From positions 1,426,001-1,490,000 of the forward strand of contig JAJQJQ010000036.1 of NCBI GenBank assembly GCA_028622995.1: a DNA stretch of 64,000 nt. Direction: 5' to 3'. The first letter of the stretch is position 1. Each line of letters starts with the position of its first letter. The notes beneath the pieces are model-generated. The model was not told where the DNA came from. It was given only the letters and a program-made list of their open reading frames with translations, and did no database searches. Source of the stretch: Panagrolaimus kolymaensis. Taxonomy: Eukaryota > Nematoda > Chromadorea > Rhabditida > Panagrolaimidae. Both the position numbers and the translations under genes were made by a program. Of the stretch, positions 22,621-33,817 are shown one piece after another.

Positions 22621-23664
22621 TTATTTATTATTTTTATATTCTTTTCTCATATTTCGAAGTAAATCAGCTCCTTGAATTCCATCAAAACAAATCCATGGCG
22701 GGAATGTATTTTGTGGATACGAATCAATTATTTCATCAACAAAGCCTTGAAGTTTAGTTTTGTAATCTTCAGGAATATTATCATTAAAGGAAAGACCAAA
22801 ATCTGTTTTATTCGATTCCTGAAACACCAAAAATTTAAATAAAGTAAAAGTAAAAAAAGTACAAAAATTTCTTACTTTCATAGCTTCAAAAAACGTTTCA
22901 AAATCAAAATTTTCATCAATATTATATAAATAAAAAAGTTTAAGATTCATAAAATTTGGATGTTCTATGATGCCTTTTGATGTTTCAGATGTATAATAGA
23001 CGTCAGAATCGTGACAATCACTAAAATATATATAGTTACAATATTTACTTTTCTTCTTTCTTTTTTTTCGCTATTAAATTGGATATATATTTTTATAAGC
23101 AAAACAAAACCATAAAACTTGCAATGTAAATTCTTCAGCGTTAGGAAAAAGTTCAAAAATCTTTTCCACTACTCCATCCGAAAATCGACAATGTTGAATA
23201 TAAATTTTTTTAATATTTTTAAATGTTTTAATTTCCAAAAGGTTTTCAAATGGTGTGGTAACCCACAACATGAAAATTTGGGGTATTTCCAATCGAAATG
23301 TTTTATCTTTAATCATTTTAATTAAATGTGGCGCCATTGATATAAAATTAGGAGATTCCATATGTTGAAATGTTATATCACCAGTAAACCATAATTTGCA
23401 TGAAAGTTGATTAAAAGTATTCCAATCTTTTTTGATTATTTTGTTATTGGAACAAAATAAAAACAAATTTTCCGAAAATTTAGCCTTTTCAATAACAACG
23501 GCAGAATTTTTTGAGAAAAAATATTTGCATGTTTTAATTAACTTTTGAAATCCCTTTGGAGAGCATGGATTTGTAATAATAGAATTAATGGTATCATGTG
23601 GAAGAGAAAAGTTTTGATAATATGGCGAGTTGAAGGTATAAGTTTTTCCATCATCAGCTTCCAT
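22621..23664 (-). CDS. F-box-like protein, family member 5 (intact, GC donor)
   Basis: Exons 23664-23123, 23020-22876 and 22818-22621 join to 294 residues. I start at the Met of MEADDGKTYTFNSPYYQNF because the upstream in-frame Met would add an unrelated hydrophobic leader that no relative has. The box is FSLPHDTINSIITNP and KTCKYFFSKNSAVVIE, followed by LSCKLWFTGD and VVEKIFELFPNAEEF. At the position where all siblings have a GTAAG donor, this gene has GCAAGT (intron bases 23122-23121), so intron 1 is a GC-AG intron; the frame requires it. Exon 3 (KTDFGLSFNDNIPEDYK ... LLRNMRKEYK) is close to that of member 6 at 26604-27636, indicating a more recent common origin for these two despite the receptor gene between them. 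Confidence 0.8.
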
Positions 23665-24449
23665 TTTTTTCTCGTTAGGTAAGAAAAATAAAATATATAA
23701 GTTTTTATTCTTTAAAAAGAGCAAAACTAATGAATAAACAAATAATGGCAATAAAAAAGGCGACAAAAAAAAGAAGCACTAGCCAAAAAAAAAATTACTC
23801 AAAGGTATTTGACATTGTTTTTTTGTTTTTTATACAATGGACCAAAAAATGCAAAAAGTTGATTGATGACCACGGTCTCTTCACAAATCTCCCGGGGAAT
23901 GATTTAAGGAAAAAATTTGGTATTTGTTTTTTCAAGAAACTGGCACTCATATGCCATGAGTTTTGTACCTAAACCATTTTTAATGCGTTAAGTCTCTTTC
24001 ATTAAAAAAAATAAGGGTTTTTATGCTTCATGAAGTCCCTCGGTCAAGCTAATTTCGATGTTGTGAATAAATATTTTCCATATTCGTAATGATTTTTATT
24101 CAAAAAATATCGATAAAAAAGCAAGCACAAGTAAAAAAATTTCTTAGAAAAAAAACGTTTTAAAAAAGAAAAATTTACAAATTACTCAAAATTAACGTAA
24201 AAAAGGGAAAAAATTTATATAAAAAAGTTTGGACAAAAGGAAAATATATTGATTAGCTGTTTTTAAAATTTAAGCCATAAATAAAGAAAAGAGGCTATTA
24301 TATTTTTGAAATTTACTCCATTTTACATATATACTTCTGATTCACGACGAGATTTTTACTTCGGTTTTTGGGTCAAACAATTGTATTTCATTTTGAGTTT
24401 GGATAGAGTTATCTAAAGTTGAACATGAGCTTCATTTTTTTTATATTTT
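23665..24449. other. Intergenic region upstream of member 5 and downstream of the Srt gene
   Basis: About 785 bp. The first 350 bp contain a weaker version of the shared module (CTCATATGCCATGAGTTTTG and AATGCGTTAAGTC near 23950-23995). The remainder is AT-rich 3' flank of the receptor gene. No exon supported. Confidence 0.5.
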
Positions 24450-26005
24450 TCATGTTTGTGTGTTGGTTTGCGATGGAGCAACAACGACTAATAAAAAGAT
24501 GATTTGTATAAAATTATTTTAACCTTTTTTGTAAGCTTACTTGAAACACTTTTAAATCTTATAATTTGTAAATAATCATCACGAATTTTTTTATGAGTCA
24601 TCAAAAACAATACTGATGGGAATCCTAAAAAATATTATATTATATTTTTTTCCGTCAAAACTATGGATTAAAATTTACCATGCAAAAATAACCAACAAAA
24701 TGAAACCGCTTTCACCATGAAAGGTGGGATTGGAAAAAAATTAGCATAATCATAAATTAAAGCCGCAAAAAGGGTTACAATTGAAATAATAAAAATTGGT
24801 AAAAACAAAGCTGCTTCAGATTTCATAACATTTAAAACTTGAGATTCATTTTGAGCATCAACAGAAATGAGTTTCTTTTTCATGAAACTTAAAGCAAAAA
24901 TAAAAGAAAATAATCCAAGAAAAAATGGTACGCAAGTATTATGAATTGTGTGAACAAAGTTACGGTACTGAAAATAAAAATGTTATATTAGTCAGCTTTT
25001 AGCGAATATATAATAATTACTTATGGATTCGAAAGAAAAATTAAGTTACGAATTAAATTACATCATAAAAAGAAAAAAATTCATATGATTCATATTAATC
25101 ACATTTATTTAATTTAGGGGGAGCGAAAAAATTTTTATTAGTGCCACTTAAAAATATAATTTTTCACTTTTTTTTTGTAAATCATTTCATTAAAATTAAA
25201 GGTTAAATTAAGTTTGTTAAATTTTCGATGTATTCATGGAATTGGATAATTGATAGCTATAGCTCTCCGACGACAAAGATGTCTGGCGCTAATAACTCAA
25301 GGGAAAAATTTTTTTTTTGTAAAAAGATTAGCGAAAAAATGTATAAATTTTTCTTCTTCTTTTTTAATTTAAAACTTACAAGGTCATAATCATAACCCAA
25401 AAATGGAGTGAAGAACCATGCCCCTCCAGCAGCATTAAAGAAAACACTTTTTGTGGTAAAAAATAAAGTAATCATATAAATTAAAGCAAATCCAATCCAA
25501 ATCAACGTTCGTTTTCCACTAAATAATAAATCATCCAAATATGGAAATGACATACAAAGGCAACGATTTAAAGCTAAAATAACAGTGAGAAACGATTGAC
25601 CCATCCAAAATACATTTCCAAATGCTCCAGCAAAAAGTATTAAAGTTGGATAATCGCAATAAACCGAGCCTTGAATAAATAAATAACCTGTGAGTCCGCC
25701 ATTCATAGGCATCGTAAATATATCAATCCAAGTTATCGCATAAATAATTTGATATACACTTTTGGTTCGATAAAATGGAAATGAAAAAACGAGCAACATT
25801 GGTAAATATAAAACCTGCAAAAAAATTTGCATAAAAAATAATTTTAAAAAAGCAGCTAGCTTACTTCAAAGAAAATAAAAGAAACCATAAAAAATGTTCC
25901 TAAAAATGGTTGAGGTTCTCGAACAAATGTTACATTTTCATTAGCGAGATTGGAACAATTGTAATATTTATTAAATATTGTTTGATTAAATATATAATAA
26001 TTCAT
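24450..26005 (-). CDS. Srt-class serpentine chemoreceptor (7TM GPCR)
   Basis: Exons 26005-25865, 25814-25380, 24967-24679, 24624-24541 and 24487-24450 join in frame to 328 residues, the usual size for nematode Srt receptors. Seven hydrophobic segments are spread along the protein. Family-type features include the N-glycosylation-like NCSN near the N-terminus, a VLYLPML first-helix entry, QSFLTVILALNRCLCMSFP at the end of helix 3 (with NRC in place of DRY), and FSGKRTLIWIGFALIY in helix 4. The receptor probably sits in the ciliary membrane of chemosensory neurons and signals through a G protein, as for characterised serpentine receptors; the ligand is unknown. Intron 2 (about 410 bp) is by far the longest. 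The final exon encodes only about 12 residues and is the least certain part. Confidence 0.87.
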
Positions 26006-26603
26006 TTTTATTCTTCTTTTTCTTTTCAAACTAAACTTTTAGTCAAAGTTTTGTAAAATAAATTTTGAGATCTTTACTTTTCAAAAAAAAAAGAAAGTTA
26101 ATTTTTAATATTAACAAAGTTAGAATTAAAAAACCAAAATGTATACCAAGAAAGATAACTTTGTAATGAATAGGTTACAAGATAAAATTTGTTTTACAAA
26201 ACTACACTCTTTTTAAATAATACGTTTATTTAAAGTAAGAAAAAGCATACTACAGATATTACAAAGAAAAAAAATGTGAACTTTAAAAGATGTTTCGAAA
26301 ATAAAGAAATTTAAAAGAAATTTTTTCTCTATCTTCCTAAAATCTAGCGCCCAAAGGTGCTTAGAAATGTTTAAATATTTGTTTTTTTTGGTGGTAAATA
26401 TTTTTCTGTGGTTTATTGGTAAATCATTTTCTGGCCCATCGTGTTTTAGTTAAAATTAATTTTCGCTCAAAGTAAACATGGATATGTATCTTTGTAGAAA
26501 CTATTGAAAGTTTCAAATCAATCTATCTTTATTCTTTAAAAATTTACAAAATTGCAAAAACAAATTAAAAAAGAAAAATCAAAAAATAAATATTTTTAAA
26601 CTT
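26006..26603. other. Intergenic region upstream of the Srt gene
   Basis: About 600 bp of AT-rich sequence with the receptor promoter and the 3' flank of F-box-like member 6. No exon, repeat or recognisable site. Confidence 0.45.
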
Positions 26604-27636
26604 CTAAAACGCTGATTTTCGAGTGAATTCAATTGTTTTTAAATATTTTTTTCTCATATTTCGAAGTAAATCAGCTCCTTTAATTCCATTAAAACTAATC
26701 CGAGGCGGATATGAATTTGGTGGATATGAATCAATTATTTCATCAACAAAGCCTTGAAGTTCATTTTTGTATTTTACAGGAATATTGGGATTAAAAGAAA
26801 GATAAAAATTTATTTTATTCATTTCCTATAAGTGCAAAGATTAAATTCACTCGGTACTAAAAAGAAATTTTATACCTTCATAACGGTGGAAAATGTTTTA
26901 AAATCGAAAGCTTTTGGAATATAATAAAGTGTTAAACTTTTGAGGCTTTTAAAATGTGGACATTTGATCATAGTTTCAACAGTTTTTTTAGTATATGAAA
27001 ATATGTCTTTAATATCACTAAAAAAAATCATATCTACGTTTACTATGAATATTATTTCTTTTAAATATCTTACTAAAAAAATTCTTCAACATTTGGAAAA
27101 AGCTCAAAAATTTTTTCCACTTTCATAATTTTTCCTTGTGGTTGATAGAAAGATGGTGAAGGTCCAATTTTAACAATTTTAATTCCATTAAAATTTTTAA
27201 GCAAATTCATAGTTTCATAAAAATAGTCTGCATTTCTGGCAATAAACGTATGACATCGAAATAATTTTTTAGATACATTCAAACAATTACCAATATATAA
27301 ATATTTAAAATCTAAAATACCAGAAAACCAAAATTTACAAGTGAATCGTTCCAAATTTTCCCAATGTCCACAAATAAGATTTTTTTGAGCATAAAAACAC
27401 CAAAAACGTGTCTTTACATCAGCTGCTTCAATAACAACTATAGGATTTTTAGAGATAAAATATTTCCATGTTTGAATTAATTTTTGAAATCCTTTTGAAG
27501 ATGTTGGGTTTGTAATGATAGAATTAATGGTATCACGTGGAAGAGAAAAGTTTTGATAATATGGAGAGTTGAAAGTGTACTTCTTTTTAGCGCCCACTTT
27601 GAAAGGTAAAATTTCTGGTACAGACTTATTATCCAT
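26604..27636 (-). CDS. F-box-like protein, family member 6 (intact)
   Basis: Exons 27636-27074, 27017-26876 and 26825-26604 give 308 residues. The N-terminal box is FSLPRDTINSIITNP with QTWKYFISKNPIVVIE; Trp replaces the nearly universal Cys of TCKYF, a change unique to this copy. TCKFWFSG, KVEKIFELFPNVEEFF and an exon 2 segment HFKSLKSLTLYYIPKAFDF follow. Exon 3 (INFYLSFNPNIPVKYK ... PPRISFNGI ... LLRNMRKKYL) is very close to that of member 5. The exon 1 donor falls inside TTTTTTTA|GTAAG, where reading through would give a TAG stop, so splicing is needed to make the full protein. It lies beyond the Srt receptor relative to the main run, same orientation. Function as for the family, unproven. 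Confidence 0.8.
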
Positions 27637-28131
27637 ATTTCAAAAAAAAAAAATAAGGATCTTTATATTTCAAACGCAAAAAAAAGAATGGAAAAATTTT
27701 AATTTTATTTGATAATAAACAAGAATTTTGTCAAAAAAATAATCGTTTCAAAACTATCCGTTTTTCATTAATTTGACAGACGAACAAAAAAATGGATAAC
27801 ACTTTTGCTGCGTTTATACATTATTTGTCATTTTTTGTTTTGTTTTGTTTTTAGCAACCATTGCAATTAACCCTTAGAGACAAAGCCAAAACTTTCTTTT
27901 TTAAATGACAATAAGTGTAAATCTTTTCGGACCTAAGAAAATAGTTAGGAAAATTTATTGAATATAAATTTTCCGGTTTCTTCAATTTTTTTTGATCATC
28001 AGTTTTTAGAGTCTTTTTTCGTTGGTTAAACATTTTAAAAAGCAATATTTTTATTTTTTTTGGGATGGGAATCAAAAAATATTTTAGTTTATTTTTTTTC
28101 TTTCATAATAAAGCAGCAATTTGTTACTGAA
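27637..28131. other. Divergent intergenic region
   Basis: About 500 bp between minus-strand member 6 and the plus-strand degenerate gene at 28132. No exon. It does not carry a clear copy of the shared upstream module. Confidence 0.45.
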
Positions 28132-29414
28132 ATGCCAAGAAAACGTTCAACTAAAAAAGTTCCAATTTCCAAATATTCCCAAGTTCTCGCTGAATTGAAT
28201 TATGAAATAAGTCAAATAAAATGTTTTTATTCATGACAGAGTAAAGAAAAAAATAGAAAAATGTATGAAAAAAGGGCGACAGTTTATGCTAAATATTTTA
28301 ATCAATATTTAATGCCTCAAGATGTTTGGGATAAGCGATTAGAATCAGAAGAAATAAACTTAAACGATAAAAAATTTGCTGCTGCAATATATAAAGAATA
28401 ACTTTATCATTTTTGTTATCAAAAACCGATAGGCTACGATTTGAACCATTTCAAATTCTGTTGTAATCATTATGTAAGTAATTTAATTTTTTTTAAAGTT
28501 AAACCAAAGTTTAAATTAATATTATTTATTTTATTTTTAGTTTGACCGCCCAAAGCTCTTAAATAAAGAGTTTGATTATTATCCTAATTTTGGCGCAAAT
28601 AATGGTTTGGTAACTTCATATAATCCGAATATGTTAAAGCTTTTTGAATTACCTCATAGCAAAATTAATCAATATCTAAAATGGTTAGAACAAATTTCGG
28701 GTAAGACTGTAAATATGATTTAAAAAAAAAAAAAAAAAAAAATTTATATTACTATTCGGGTGGAATGCGATCAGAAGATTGTATCTAAAAAGTGGCCTTA
28801 AAATTATGCTATTCTGCACTAAATATTAATTTCAAGAGCTTCAACCGCCGATAAACTTTTCTTTTTTCGCTTCAAGGTCCAAAAAGAATGAATCCATAAA
28901 TTGTGGACTTATTTCTTAATTCCATATATTTATTTTAAAGATATATATTAATAAAACTTTTTTTATAGCTAAACCAATTACCAAAGAATTGAAAATGCAA
29001 TGTCAAAAAATGGAAAAGTTATATATGAAAATCAAAGCGGCAGAAGAAAATAATTTAGAAGAATGGCTGGAATGTTTACAGGAATCGAATGATCCAGAAT
29101 TTGTTCGACATAATTTTGAAGAACGAATTGGAAATAATATGAATGATTCAAATTTATGGAAACTTTATATCGAATATTTGAGAAAAGTGGATTCTAAAGA
29201 AATGTTGCAAGTTTATTCAAAATATTGTCGATTCTTTTTGAATGATACAGAAATGAAAGATAAATATAAAATAGAAGTTGAAAAATATGGAAAGGTTTAT
29301 GTTCCATGGAAGAATCCTTTCCCATTTGAATGTTATGATTTTGGTGAGAAGAAAAAAGTTGACGAAAAAAATGATGATTGGCTTTTGCCTTTAAATCTGC
29401 CATTTTTTTTATGA
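28132..29414 (+). pseudogene. Degenerate HAT-repeat-like (PRP39-like?) gene
   Basis: A three-exon structure, 28132-28473, 28541-28700 and 28969-29414, is in phase from end to end, but the frame of exon 1 contains TGA at 28234-28236 and TAA at 28399-28401. Intact function would need a start after the second stop or another isoform. Exon 3 (from 28989, MQCQKMEKLYMKIKAAEENN) is open for 141 residues and contains WLECLQESNDPEFVRHNFEE and LWKLYIEYLRKVD, helix pairs with Trp/Tyr spacing like the half-a-TPR repeats of pre-mRNA-processing proteins such as PRP39. Exon 1 has similar pairs (YAKYFNQYLMPQDVWDKRLE). The repeat assignment is tentative. The stop codon overlaps an ATG of the next gene (ATGA, 29411-29414). 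Best read as a decaying retained copy of a splicing-factor-like gene. Confidence 0.5.
28723..28742 (+). repeat. Poly(A) tract in an intron
   Basis: An uninterrupted run of about 19-20 A follows the exon 2 donor of the degenerate HAT-repeat-like gene. Length should be treated as uncertain because homopolymers are error-prone. Confidence 0.7.
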
Positions 29415-29431
29415 ATACTCACAAAAAAAAA

Positions 29432-30371
29432 ATGTTTAAACAAAATTGGTCATTTCCCCATTTCATAATTCAATATATTATTGACAAGGCTCGATCTCTC
29501 ATTTATGCAAATATCCAACAAGCATGCAAATATTTCTTTTTCAAAAAACCCAAATTATTTTGTTACGCCTTTATTTGTTCCAATTCCACTCAAGCAAATG
29601 ATTCTAACTTACAAATTGAAGAACAATCAATAATTTTTAATTCAAAATCTTCCATGGAAACATTAAAACCATTTGAAAATAATAAGCTTGTGCTTACAGT
29701 GCGATTGGATATTCAGGAAACGAATGAGAGTTCTTTTTTATCCAATTTTCTTCAAAATCATGTCTATGATTGCGATTTAAAAAACATAAAATTTATGAAT
29801 CAACGACTTTTTGAAAAGGAATTAAAATTCTTACTTCATCGAGGAAATGTTGAATCATTTGTTAATTGTTATTCAAGAATTACAGATTCCATAGGAAATT
29901 TGCTTTACTTGGAAAACATTTTAAATTTGCTACCTAATATTCGAGATTTTAGGTAAAAAAATTTATAAAAAAATAAATATAACTAATTAATTCATTTTTT
30001 AGATATCGTCCACTCGAAACTGATAGTATTCCAACGCTAAATACTCTTTCGGAGCTTCAATTTAAAAACAAACTTATTAATTTTGAAGTAGATTTCATCG
30101 CAAACGAAATAAATCCCACTGATTTATTTTCATTTGTTCAAGTACGGGCTTTTATTTTAGAAGGGAAAAAATTAAGAATAAAAATAAACTTTGATTTTTT
30201 TAGAAAAACGCTGCTCCATCTTCCAGCTTTGAATTAAAGTTTAATTATAATGTTGATGAAGCATATACGGAACTTCTAAATAAATCGAAGAACCCCATGT
30301 TAAAAGGATGGATCCCATACGAAGAAAGACCAAGGCTTTGGATTTCAAAGCATAGTTTTGATTGGTCATGA
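29432..30371 (+). CDS. F-box-like protein, family member 7 (divergent, plus strand)
   Basis: Exons 29432-29952, 30003-30141 and 30204-30371 join to 275 residues. This is the most divergent of the intact copies but keeps the family's intron positions and phases (phase 2, then phase 0). The box is reduced to WSFPHFIIQYIIDKAR and QQACKYFFFKKPKLF; the middle of the protein is replaced by a polar stretch, and the exon 1 end is ILNLLPNIRDFR. A Met at 29411 is in frame and overlaps the preceding gene's stop; I prefer the one at 29432 (MFKQNWSFPH), nearer to the box as in the relatives. It is transcribed toward the PLB-like gene, with an AATAAA at about 30493 roughly 120 bp past its stop. F-box activity is doubtful in this copy. 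Confidence 0.7.
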
Positions 30372-30533
30372 AAAAAATTTCCTCGGTGAAAATGAGTAAA
30401 TGCGAGAATCGTTTTGCATAGATTTACACGTTTCATGAATTTTTAACAGTTTTTTAAACTTTTATTTGTTTTGTGAAAATCATTGAATTCCAATAAAATA
30501 CTTTTAAAAATCGATTTATGTTTATTTAATTGT

Positions 30534-32109
30534 TTAAACTTTAGTTGATGGTTGAAAATATTTGCTGCAATCTTGACTATTTTTTGTTGTACGAATGAAA
30601 GGGCAATTCTGAAATAAAATGCAAAAAATAAAGAAATTCTTTAAATTTGTATGTAAATTATTTACCGGATCAGGACAAAGCAAATCGAAACTCGAATTAG
30701 AAAGATCGGTTTTGGTTGCTTTTTGTCCTACAGGTTGCATAATAGAATTCCATAAATATTTAGAAACTACAGCATGGCCAAATTGACTGAAATGAAAGCA
30801 ATCAGCTGCAAAGAAATCTAAATCCACGGTTCCATCAGGCTAAAAATAATTTTATTTTATTTATAAAAAAAAATTTGTAATGTTTGCTTACTTTTTCTGG
30901 TGGAAGAATATCATCTTCAAAAAATGGCTGAAAAAAATTATATATCGTTAAAATTTGCATAAAAATTATTTTTTAAATAAAAAAAACGAAACCTGAATAA
31001 CAAAACTAAAATCATCTTTAGTATCAAACATCCCTGTATCTTGCATATCCTGTTCAGATTTCATATATCCTTCACAAACCCCTCCTATTTGAGCATCAGT
31101 AAAACCTTTATCCGATTCACAAGGGCATTCAAAAACATGAAGGCCTTGACAAAATAATTGTCCGCTATCAACCATTCGAAGCATTTTCATATTAAACATT
31201 CCAGTGAGGGAAACTAAAGTTCTTGGTAAATGATCACTTAAAATTTGAATGGTTTTTTGAAGATTTGATTCAAATTTTTCTGGTGCATGTGGACCGGAAA
31301 CATTATTTAATGAATCTTGACAATATGCACAAATATCATTAGCTCCAATAAAAATATTTATTAATTTCCAATCATTTTCTATATCGATTTCTTTATGAGT
31401 TTGCATCAATTGGACTAGTTGACGAGCTTGTCCAATTAGATCAGAAGATTCTGCTCCAGGAAAGCCAAGGTTTAAATGGGCTTCTAAATAAATATTTTTT
31501 GTGGTTTTTTTTAATTCAAATTTTTTTTTGAAAACTTACTATCCCAAACATCAGAGGAACTCACACCCAAAGCATAACCAAAAAGGGATGGATTAAACTT
31601 TCGTAAAACATCTAAATTTAAAAAAGTTAAAAAGTTTCAAAAGTCTGGCCTTTAAAAAATATTAACGAACTTGGAAGAGTAACGTGTCCATCCAAGCCTT
31701 TATCGCCACCCCCCTGAAAAGCTAACCCACGATATTGAAGAAGTATAGCAACTGCATCCTCTTTAGGCGCTCCAGCTCCATTTGCAGCCTAAATTAATTA
31801 ATTATTTATTATTTTTCTATTTATTGTATAGTTTTTAAACCAAAAAACCAACCGTAAGAGAATCACCCAAAGCTGCAACAATTTTAATATCGGCTGGTTT
31901 TAAAGCATGCACCGAAGTTGGAATGGTTTTACTTGGAGACATATCAGGGCAGGTGAAGCTTGGAACACCCAAATCCTTCAAAGCTAAACATCCTATGACT
32001 AAAATGCTAGCAAACAAAATCCCTAAATACAATATGTTAATTTTAAATCCGAGTTTAAAGAAAAAATTTTTTTTAAAAATTTACCATGGATCCAACCGAT
32101 TTTTGTCAT
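30534..32109 (-). CDS. PLB1-like GDSL phospholipase/lipase, secreted
   Basis: Eight exons: 32109-32085, 32022-31853, 31788-31671, 31611-31540, 31483-30993, 30927-30892, 30839-30666 and 30608-30534, in frame throughout, 386 residues. It belongs to the phospholipase B branch of GDSL hydrolases, which remove acyl chains from phospholipids and lysophospholipids. The catalytic Ser is in VAALGDSLT (block I); block II is VSSSDVWD; block III is [14 protein letters not shown] (Gly-x-Asn-Asp oxyanion hole); and block V is [14 protein letters not shown], giving the Asp and His of the triad. Exon 1 is only 25 nt; it is needed to complete a signal peptide ([19 protein letters not shown]), so the enzyme is secreted or lumenal. 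Paired cysteines fit an extracellular enzyme. It is convergent with F-box-like member 7, ends only 163 bp apart. Confidence 0.92.
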
Positions 32110-32745
32110 CCTTTTTTTTCTATGCTCCAAAAAAGATGAAAACAGCAGAATTTTGAGCAACAAAAAAAGCTTTTAAGCTCCTTCCTCACTTATTTGTTTG
32201 TTGTTATCAGTATGCTTGCTTCTTTTTTCTAGATGACGACAACTACCAACCAACATCATTAAAAAGCAAAGTAAAAACATTATTTTTTTTAAAAGAAGGG
32301 AAATTTCCATGAAAAGGAAAAACTGAGATCGCTGCTTTTTTAAAGAGCTAATGTAAGAATGATTTAAAGTAAGATTTTTCTAATCTTTTTCTTCGTTATT
32401 TCAGTAAATTATTGTTTATTAATATCGATGACAATAAAAATGGTTAGAAAAAATAAACACATATAAAAAAATACCAAATATTACTACAAAAGCTAAAAAA
32501 AAACTGAGACAAAAAACTGTGAAATTTAGATAAAAAAAATAAATCATTTTTATTTTTTTCTTCTTTAAAATTCAATAAAGTGCTAAGGCAGCGGTTTATT
32601 CGGCGATGATTAATTAACAATATATTTATTAACAGCTATCAGCTGGCACACACAGACACAAACTATCATAAAAGTTGACAGATACAAATAATGGCAAAAG
32701 TGAAGACAATCAAGAGTTTTTAGGTTGGAGGCTTCGCTGCTTCCA
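32110..32745. other. AT-rich intergenic region
   Basis: Holds the PLB-like gene promoter and the 3' flank of F-box-like member 8. A short ACACACAGACACAAAC low-complexity patch near 32646 is the only notable sequence. No exon supported. Confidence 0.45.
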
Positions 32746-33817
32746 TTATTCTTCATTAATTCCCATAAAGCTAACTTTGCGGTTATTATTTGCTTTATCA
32801 TAAAGTTTTAAAGGTTTTGTATAAACTTGTTGTTTATTACTGCAAAGTTTATTAATTTGTTCAAACATTGATTCAAATGTATTATTGTTTGCTGCTGCTG
32901 GAGCAATAATGGGTGGCAATGGAGCAGGTACTTGATTTGGAACTTTAACATTATTTGTTAGTGAAAGAGGCTGATGGCTATGCACAGAGCTAAAAAAAAG
33001 AAGTAATTAGTTATTTCCAATTTTCGCACCCAAGATCAAAAACTTTGAGATTTTAGACCAAAAAAAAAATAAAAACTTACTCAGAATTTGAAGCTACAGT
33101 ATCAATGATAAAAAGTTCGGCAACTTTTTCTTTGGGAACTTCTTCGCCATCTGGATATTGAACAATCGTGGAATGATGAGTGATAGTTTTAAGTCCATTC
33201 AAACTTTTACATCGCAAAATATCATCATAAAATAAAAGGATTCCAGAAAAATTTAAATTTTTACAATGTCCAATTTTTTCAAGTATTTCAAACGTTAGAG
33301 TTACATGAGAAATTAAATTTTCATTTATCCAAATTGATGAAACTAATTTATTGAAATTTGAAGTTGGAACAATAATTTTTTGATTTTTATAATACAAATT
33401 CCATGTTTCTTCGTAAGCAATGGCGTTGTTAATAAAAATAATAGGATTTTTCGAGAAAAAATACTTACAAGTTTTATGTAATTTTTGAATAACAATTTGA
33501 TGGAGATGAGGATTTTTGAGAATATAATTAATAATATTTCTATGTAATGAAAAGTTTTGAGATTTCATCGAATCAGCGAAAATGGACAACTTCGCCTTCT
33601 TTTTGTTGGTGGTGGAACCGGCAGAAGTATTACTAGTTTTATTTGTGGGCGCCGTTGTTGCGGCGACATCAGAATTATCTTCAAACTCGACAATAGATTT
33701 ATCAAGTTTAAGAAACTTTTTTTCTTTTCGTTTTTTATTAGTTTTTAAAGAAAAACAATGAATTAAAGAAGAAAAATATTTTTTCATACCCATTTTTTGT
33801 TGTAAGTTGAACAACAA
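32746..33817 (-). CDS. F-box-like protein, family member 8 with a replaced C-terminus
   Basis: Two exons, 33817-33081 and 32989-32746, join in frame to 326 residues. Exon 1 has a basic, low-complexity N-terminal extension (Lys-rich, then a Thr/Asn/Ser-rich linker) and then the family box NFSLHRNIINYILKNP with KTCKYFFSKNPIIFIN, and a VPKEKVAELF end motif. His replaces Pro in the SLPR core. Instead of the leucine-rich exon 2 and the TDFxLxF exon 3 of the family, the second exon encodes a Pro/Asn/Ala-rich tail (PAPLPPIIAPAAANNNTFES) ending in VSFMGINEE. The gene is thus chimeric or has recruited new downstream sequence. Start could also be the Met at 33793. Both exons are open, and the junction GA|C is in phase, but expression of this tail needs transcript proof. 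Confidence 0.68.

Noticed and set aside
32610..32801. 63-codon minus-strand frame after F-box-like member 8
   Set aside because: Overlaps the real last exon of that gene in another frame and includes a CA repeat.
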